DNA from: Paenibacillus sp. FSL R5-0345
Lineage (GTDB): Bacteria; Bacillota; Bacilli; Paenibacillales; Paenibacillaceae
Reading direction: 5' to 3'
Assembly (NCBI RefSeq): GCF_000758585.1
Contig: NZ_CP009281.1
Span: 4,836,001 to 4,900,000, forward strand
DNA length: 64,000 bases
This document shows positions 59,164 through 64,000 of the stretch, piece by piece (position 1 is the stretch's first letter; the number at the start of each line of letters is the position of its first letter). Below the pieces are notes generated by a model, which searched no databases, was not told the origin of the DNA, and saw only the letters and a program-made list of their open reading frames with translations. The position numbers and the translations under genes were made by a program.

Positions 59164-61161
59164 TTAAAATCCCGTTTTTGGAATCTCTACTGGCACAATA
59201 TTATAGGGTGCTGCCCTCCCCATCCGAACCTGATACATCTGTTCATGAGCCCTTTTTGCTGCTTGAACGAAAGGTATATAGGGCTGGTTACAGACATCCA
59301 CTACACCGATTTGATAGTTTTCTCCATCATAACGTCCGAGCACCGGCTGATCATTCCACTGAAAATAATGAACTCCGATGAGTTGTGGGATGGTTGCAGC
59401 CTGTTCCACAAAATAACGATACGCTCCCCCCCGCTCTTCCTGAGTTGCCACAGCTCGGATTCCATAAGCCAGCATGCCTCCATCGGCCGCACCAAAATGA
59501 TATTCTCCAATCATCACTGGTTTGTTCAACCTGCTGCTAATATGTGCGATTTGCTCCTTGTCTGGGCTGAACTGATAACAGTTTAATGAAAATACATCAA
59601 ACCACTCACAGCCCTCCAGCACATCGTCGCTTCCCACCCAGGCATAGCGCATGCCTAGATTAAGATGATTTGGGTCCACCTGCTTGCAAAGACGCGCTGG
59701 AACTTCCACATACCGACGAATCATGACCCGGTTAAACTGTGAATAGTCTGCTTCACGTACGGAATTAGTAGTAATCTTCATAATATTGCTTACATCGTAT
59801 AAGGACTCAAAATCCTCATAAGTACTCTCCCACGCTATGTTCCATTGCTCCACTGTTCCGTACTTTTCACCAAGCCATTTGATAAACTCCCTCTTACTGG
59901 CATAACAGACCGGAGAGTTCAGCATCAGTTCCGTCAAATCCAGATCATCCACGAATGCCCAATGTGGCTCATTGCGCATGAAATAACCGACCATTCGCTG
60001 ATCATCCCTAAGAGGAAGAAGCTGTTTTGCGAAACGCTCCGCATTCCGCTCATACTCTTGACTAAAGACATCCGGGAAATCACGGAAAATGGTTTGCTCC
60101 GTCGTAGGAAAGTCCTCCAGCGGGTAAACATATGGAAGCTCTGATCCACTAATAAATCGATCATTGGACCAGTTACCGATCGTGTTAAATCCCCATTGTC
60201 TTAATCGGTAATCCGTCAAAGCCTCCCAATCAGAGCGCCACCGTTCACCGAATGCCGTGATCAAGTTGGCAATCTCAAAGCTAAACTCGCGACCTTCTTG
60301 GGACCAGGCTTCTTTATAACTTCCTTCCTGATCCGGCAAAGGTGGGACCAAGTGCTCCATACCCTTAATCCGCATCGGACAAGCTGGACCTACACAGTCC
60401 ATCCCCGTACTGAACAGGGCATATCCATCTGGATCGACAAACCACCAGCGGCTGTCATCAAACTCTGTACGGAAATATCCGGTTGCTTCGAATCTCAACC
60501 CCTTCCAGCCTCCGTAACGGCTGAGGTCCCCTCCACTGAAATCAGCTTCAGCGGCAAGCTGTCGCTCCGCATGCAGCTGATCTCTCAACGCCTCTAAATC
60601 AACCGTTTTTCCTGGCCATTCCCTGCTTTTTAATTGTCCCATCTCATCTATAAAAGGGTGATACTCATACTCGAAGATTGGCTCAGATTGATCAAGAGCG
60701 AGTCCACTGATTTCCACGTTTCTACTCGTTGTCGAAGGAATTGTCTCAACGGTGAATCTAGTGATTTGGTTACGAGCGATACCCGCATCTCCTCTCAGGA
60801 CCGTCTGCATCACGCCTGGATATCGAGGGAGGAACAGCTTTTCCCCATTTAAATGGGTTAACGGTAAACAAATTTTCGTTCTTACACCAGGTAGAATGCC
60901 TAAATGATAAGTTATATAGCGATTATCCTGATCATAGAAACTGAACAGCAAGACCAGAACGTCATGAGACTCATGATAAACCTCTGCGTTAACGTAACTA
61001 TAGTCAGACCAAATAGAACTGTCCAAATGCCCCGCCTGAAGTTCAACTCCTCCACCATCCGGTGTTGTGATCATCCGAAAACCATTAGAAGAGAGAGCAT
61101 CAAGTTGTGTATGATTGTCCGCTTCAAACCAATCCACAGGGAAGGAAATAGATAAGCGCAT
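59164..61161 (-). CDS. Clan-A glycoside hydrolase, agarase-like, family uncertain
   Basis: A 665-residue cytoplasmic protein. The N-terminal beta-sandwich (about 1-170) carries carbohydrate-binding-module-like sequence. A TIM barrel starting at about 215 has RWWFVDPDGYALFSTGMD. The candidate acid/base Glu is in FMRNEPHW (about 398) and the candidate nucleophile in MIGEYHFGA (about 553). The barrel layout recalls GH50/GH42-like beta-galactanases and agarases, but I cannot place it in a family. ATG 61161 has AGAGG 7 bases upstream; a TTG just before is less likely. It follows the GH43-like gene by 27 bases. Confidence 0.7.
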   Translation of the reverse strand: MRLSISFPVDWFEADNHTQLDALSSNGFRMITTPDGGGVELQAGHLDSSIWSDYSYVNAEVYHESHDVLVLLFSFYDQDNRYITYHLGILPGVRTKICLPLTHLNGEKLFLPRYPGVMQTVLRGDAGIARNQITRFTVETIPSTTSRNVEISGLALDQSEPIFEYEYHPFIDEMGQLKSREWPGKTVDLEALRDQLHAERQLAAEADFSGGDLSRYGGWKGLRFEATGYFRTEFDDSRWWFVDPDGYALFSTGMDCVGPACPMRIKGMEHLVPPLPDQEGSYKEAWSQEGREFSFEIANLITAFGERWRSDWEALTDYRLRQWGFNTIGNWSNDRFISGSELPYVYPLEDFPTTEQTIFRDFPDVFSQEYERNAERFAKQLLPLRDDQRMVGYFMRNEPHWAFVDDLDLTELMLNSPVCYASKREFIKWLGEKYGTVEQWNIAWESTYEDFESLYDVSNIMKITTNSVREADYSQFNRVMIRRYVEVPARLCKQVDPNHLNLGMRYAWVGSDDVLEGCEWFDVFSLNCYQFSPDKEQIAHISSRLNKPVMIGEYHFGAADGGMLAYGIRAVATQEERGGAYRYFVEQAATIPQLIGVHYFQWNDQPVLGRYDGENYQIGVVDVCNQPYIPFVQAAKRAHEQMYQVRMGRAAPYNIVPVEIPKTGF

Positions 61162-61188
61162 CAATGTACCTCTTTTCTTGTAATCTGT

Positions 61189-62619
61189 TTACCTTACCGA
61201 AATCAGTTGAAAAAGCTGTGGGTCTCCACCAAGCCGAGGATCATGCAAGTGTTTCGGTTCAAGGCTCACACAGCCCCAGCCATTTCGTTTCTCTCCTGCC
61301 ACTGTAAGGACTCTTCCGTCTCTGCTGCCGATGGTTAGCGAACCCTCTTCTGTCTCTGTAAGCAACCATAGAAATTGATCTTCTTGATCCAGAGTGGGCA
61401 CTAATATCAAGGAATTCTCTGAACCGATAGCTACAGTCATTTCACCGTTTCGAAGCCTTGCCGCGCCATCCCTGCCATAATCAACTCTCCATTGCTGTTG
61501 CTGATCCGTATAAGAAAGAGTACGGACTTCCAGATTAAGCACTTCATCATGATCAATCGAGTGATTCCCTGACGCAAGATAAAGCTCCATCCCTATACTC
61601 TTCATCCTGAATAGCCCACTGCCAGTGCTGCATTCCACAGCTACTATTCCTTTGCATGGGTCAATCCATGTCCGATCTACCCAGTCTAGTGACATTTCAC
61701 GATCAGAAGGAAAACTAAGCGGTAAAAATACATAGGAGGAAGCGTAATAATCCGTAGGATCCCAGCGGTCACCTACATATAAATAAGAGCACTTATTATT
61801 GTCCTTTCCTACAATTGGAACTATGAATGCCGGCTGGCTGTCGTATGTTGTAATGTCACCTAATGGCATCAATGGTGACCAGCGACCCGTCAGTTGCTCC
61901 GCCCAAGCATAGGCTCCCTGATTGGGTAACCAACCCGTACAGGCAGATGAGATGAGAAAATAAACACCATGGCGTTTCATTAATGCCGGAGCTTCGCGTG
62001 CTTGTCCCGGCCATAATGTTTTGACCTGCTCTTCTATACTTAGATAGTCAGGCGAAAGACGATACATGATAAGATCCGCATTCTCCCTTGCCGCCGACAC
62101 AAAATAAGCCGTGCCATCATCATCTTGAAACAGAGTACAGTCGCGTGACATGTTACCTGCCGGATTAAAGCTGCCACGAAAAACATACTCTCCATCAACC
62201 GTCCCACAATCCGCTATCGCGCAGCGAGCATCAGAGTAGTCTCGTCCATTTTCCCAATGCATCCACATCACAAATCTTCCTGTAAGTTCGTTATAGAGCA
62301 CTTTCGGGCGCTCAATGACCGCTCCAGTCCCGAATCCTCGATTCTCCACATCCCTAGGTTCAAGCTCCAAAGAGGTTCGGTGATAGATCGGTTTTACTGG
62401 TGAATCCAGTGTAAGTACATCTTTGCGCCATTCCCAGTTCACTAAATCCATTGAACGATAACAGCTCACTTTCCGCCGATCTATACGGTTCTCGCCAAAC
62501 CAATAATAATATCCATCCTTACAGAGCATGTGACCACCATGTGCATGAACAGGGTCTCCATTCCTATCCATAAGCGGAGCGATGTTCACCAAGGCTTCGC
62601 ATTTCACGTTTACGTCCAT
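61189..62619 (-). CDS. GH43-like enzyme with C-terminal beta-trefoil (exo-beta-1,3-galactanase-like)
   Basis: A 476-residue cytoplasmic protein. The five-bladed propeller covers about 1-320: DPVHAHGGHMLCKDGYYYWFGEN, then ERPKVLYNELTGRFVMWMHWEN, SRDCTLFQDDDGTAYFV and QAREAPALMKRHGVYFLISS. These motifs match the GH43 subfamily 24 pattern of exo-beta-1,3-galactanases as I recall it. The last 150 residues look like a ricin-type trefoil (repeated QxWxxDYG-like and LVPTLDQEDQFLWLL). AGGA precedes the ATG. It lies between a binding-protein gene and the clan-A enzyme, same strand, so a shared galactan-like substrate is plausible. Confidence 0.75.
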   Translation of the reverse strand: MDVNVKCEALVNIAPLMDRNGDPVHAHGGHMLCKDGYYYWFGENRIDRRKVSCYRSMDLVNWEWRKDVLTLDSPVKPIYHRTSLELEPRDVENRGFGTGAVIERPKVLYNELTGRFVMWMHWENGRDYSDARCAIADCGTVDGEYVFRGSFNPAGNMSRDCTLFQDDDGTAYFVSAARENADLIMYRLSPDYLSIEEQVKTLWPGQAREAPALMKRHGVYFLISSACTGWLPNQGAYAWAEQLTGRWSPLMPLGDITTYDSQPAFIVPIVGKDNNKCSYLYVGDRWDPTDYYASSYVFLPLSFPSDREMSLDWVDRTWIDPCKGIVAVECSTGSGLFRMKSIGMELYLASGNHSIDHDEVLNLEVRTLSYTDQQQQWRVDYGRDGAARLRNGEMTVAIGSENSLILVPTLDQEDQFLWLLTETEEGSLTIGSRDGRVLTVAGEKRNGWGCVSLEPKHLHDPRLGGDPQLFQLISVR

Positions 62620-62651
62620 TTTTATCCTCCATGGAATCCAATTTATGAAAC

Positions 62652-62694
62652 AAAAAAGCAGGTCCGGCCAAGGATGACCTTAACTGAACCTGCT
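62652..62694 (-). terminator. Terminator after the LplA-like gene
   Basis: AGCAGGTTCAG pairs with CCGGACCTGCT (minus strand, one mismatch) and is followed by a six-T run, about 40 bases past the binding-protein stop. It may reduce read-through into the two glycosidase genes. Confidence 0.75.
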
Positions 62695-62732
62695 GCTTTA
62701 GAAGAAACTCTTCATTAGTAATCCTATAGAGC

Positions 62733-64000
62733 TTATTTCAACCCCATTTGAGACATAACATCAACCTTACTGGCATTGTTGTACCATTCATTAATTTCTT
62801 CAGTGATTTTCGTGCCTCCTTTTTCATGCCATTGTTTTACGAAATCATCGTACGCACTTAGCGGTTCCTTGCTGTAAATAATTTTGGTGAAGACCTCCTT
62901 TTCCATCGTATTCAATTGTTCCCATGAAGTCTGCATAGTCTTAGTCGGTGGTCCGTTGAATGCGTTTGGAAGCAGGGCTTCACTATTCTCGTAAGAAATT
63001 ACATATCCTTCTTTAGTCGTTTCATCATTCGAAGCTGATCTAATCAAGACTCCATTGCTTGCTTCCATGCCTTTGGAAAGATCATAGAAAGATTGGCCTG
63101 GACCATCCACACTTGGTGTATTCTTGGTAAATGCCATCTTGCCTACACCTTGAGCAGCATCCAACGGAGTATTGAACTTCTTGGAATCAAAGACTACTTC
63201 ATCATTCACGATATCGTAATCATATCCCTGAGCATAACCATACTTGAAATCCCCGGTACCAAAGGCAGCATCATAAAGCTTGTCATAATACAGGAAGAAA
63301 GCTTCCATATTGTTAAAATCTTTATTGAACATGAAGACACCGTCATTTTGTTGACCTGATTGGTAAGTTCGATCGCTATTTACACCCTTAATAGTTGGAT
63401 AGGCTTTGATTTTAGCGCCTTTTACGTTGGTTTCCACATCTTTAACACTGCCATAGAGCCAAGGACGCCCCATTATAATCCCTGCTTTTCCTTCAGTGAA
63501 ATCAGCCAGTGCATCCCATGCACCCTGAGTAGCCAATTCCTTATTTAAATATCCCTTGGAGTACCAATCTTGAAGTTTAGCTAACGCTTCCTTTGTACCG
63601 TCAGCAACAGAACCATAGGTAAGCTTTCCATTGTCGTTATACCATTGACCTGGGAGGTTCTTTCCTGTGAAAGCACTAAAAATCATAACAGAATCACTTA
63701 CCCAACCCGTGTTATAAGAGTCTTTTCCTGAGAAATCAAATCCATAAGTATCGTTCTTTCCATTACCGTCCGGATCATCATTCGTAAAGGCAGCGATAAC
63801 CGTTTCAAATTCATCTATTGTAGTTGGCGCTTTTAAATTAAGTTTATCTAACCAGTCTTGACGGATAAGCAGGACCTGACCTTCGGTTAGATTAGGGGAG
63901 ATCGCCATACCATAAACCTTGCCGTCCTGTACGACCGGATTGAAGGTGGTTGGATATTGCTTATAAATTTCTTTTAGACGATCAGGCATATATTTGTTAA
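62733..64000 (-). CDS. LplA-like large sugar-binding lipoprotein (partial)
   Basis: The C-terminal 420 or more residues of an extracytoplasmic binding protein of the large LplA/YtcQ type (usually about 500-550). The frame is open to the window edge, and codons before the internal ATG at 63989 read NKY, so the true start lies outside. Typical motifs are DGKVYGMAISPN, LLIRQDWLDKLNL and a DPDGNGKNDTYGF calcium-loop-like segment. Such proteins serve LplB/YtcP-type permeases, probably encoded beyond base 64000. It is the first visible gene of the fourth sugar locus. Confidence 0.9.
   Translation of the reverse strand, partial: NKYMPDRLKEIYKQYPTTFNPVVQDGKVYGMAISPNLTEGQVLLIRQDWLDKLNLKAPTTIDEFETVIAAFTNDDPDGNGKNDTYGFDFSGKDSYNTGWVSDSVMIFSAFTGKNLPGQWYNDNGKLTYGSVADGTKEALAKLQDWYSKGYLNKELATQGAWDALADFTEGKAGIIMGRPWLYGSVKDVETNVKGAKIKAYPTIKGVNSDRTYQSGQQNDGVFMFNKDFNNMEAFFLYYDKLYDAAFGTGDFKYGYAQGYDYDIVNDEVVFDSKKFNTPLDAAQGVGKMAFTKNTPSVDGPGQSFYDLSKGMEASNGVLIRSASNDETTKEGYVISYENSEALLPNAFNGPPTKTMQTSWEQLNTMEKEVFTKIIYSKEPLSAYDDFVKQWHEKGGTKITEEINEWYNNASKVDVMSQMGLK

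Overview
The window looks like a chromosomal segment of a Paenibacillus-type, low-to-mid GC Gram-positive soil or plant-associated bacterium. The evidence is purine-rich Shine-Dalgarno sites before nearly every gene, lipobox-bearing sugar-binding lipoproteins, YesM/YesN-type two-component systems, cre-like sites, an S-layer-homology (SLH) surface protein, and an unusually dense set of intracellular glycoside hydrolases. Most genes lie on the minus strand. I see no rRNA, tRNA or CRISPR array.

Layout. 1-2.7 kb: a NatA-type export ABC ATPase with a partial permease, and an HSL-type esterase. 2.8-8.6 kb: a small sugar locus with a cytoplasmic GH3 enzyme, a GPH-type symporter and an AraC regulator fused to a GH39-like domain. 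8.8-19 kb: mixed accessory genes. These are a secreted double histidine-phosphatase with a recent internal duplication, an SDR behind an MFS remnant, a nucleotidyltransferase, LysR next to a frameshifted MFS gene, two exported or lipoprotein genes, and a UgtP-like glycolipid glucosyltransferase overlapping an MFS gene (a ypfP-ltaA-like pair). 19-30.9 kb: a beta-mannoside cluster made of a LacI regulator, binding protein, two permeases, GH13, a DUF1861 protein, GH130, GH2 beta-mannosidase and a Zn dehydrogenase, with clear promoters and operators. 31.1-40 kb: an arabinoside cluster (YesM/YesN pair, binding protein, two permeases, GH51, NodB-type deacetylase) bracketed by small repeats and a probable transposase remnant. 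40.6-50.3 kb: a seven-gene glucuronide cluster (two permeases, binding protein, YesM/YesN pair, DUF2264, GH88). 50.6-57.7 kb: MATE/MarR, an M16C metallopeptidase and an SLH surface protein. 57.8-59.1 kb: an apparently intact IS3-family element with an A6G frameshift site. 59.2-64 kb: a fourth sugar locus with an agarase-like clan-A enzyme, a GH43-like enzyme with a C-terminal trefoil, and an LplA-like binding protein cut by the window end.

How it works together. None of the glycoside hydrolases has a visible signal peptide, and the three complete binding-protein/two-permease importers lack an ATPase. The scheme is therefore uptake of oligosaccharides, powered by an ATPase encoded elsewhere (MsmX-type), followed by cytoplasmic depolymerisation. 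The 31-50 kb and 59-64 kb loci together (arabinofuranosidase, uronic-acid enzymes, galactanase-like GH43) would suit processing of decorated plant arabinogalactan or pectin side chains. That is inference.

The most open questions are the role of DUF1861 beside GH130, the regulator-glycosidase fusion, and the uncharacterised clan-A glycosidase at 59164-61161.
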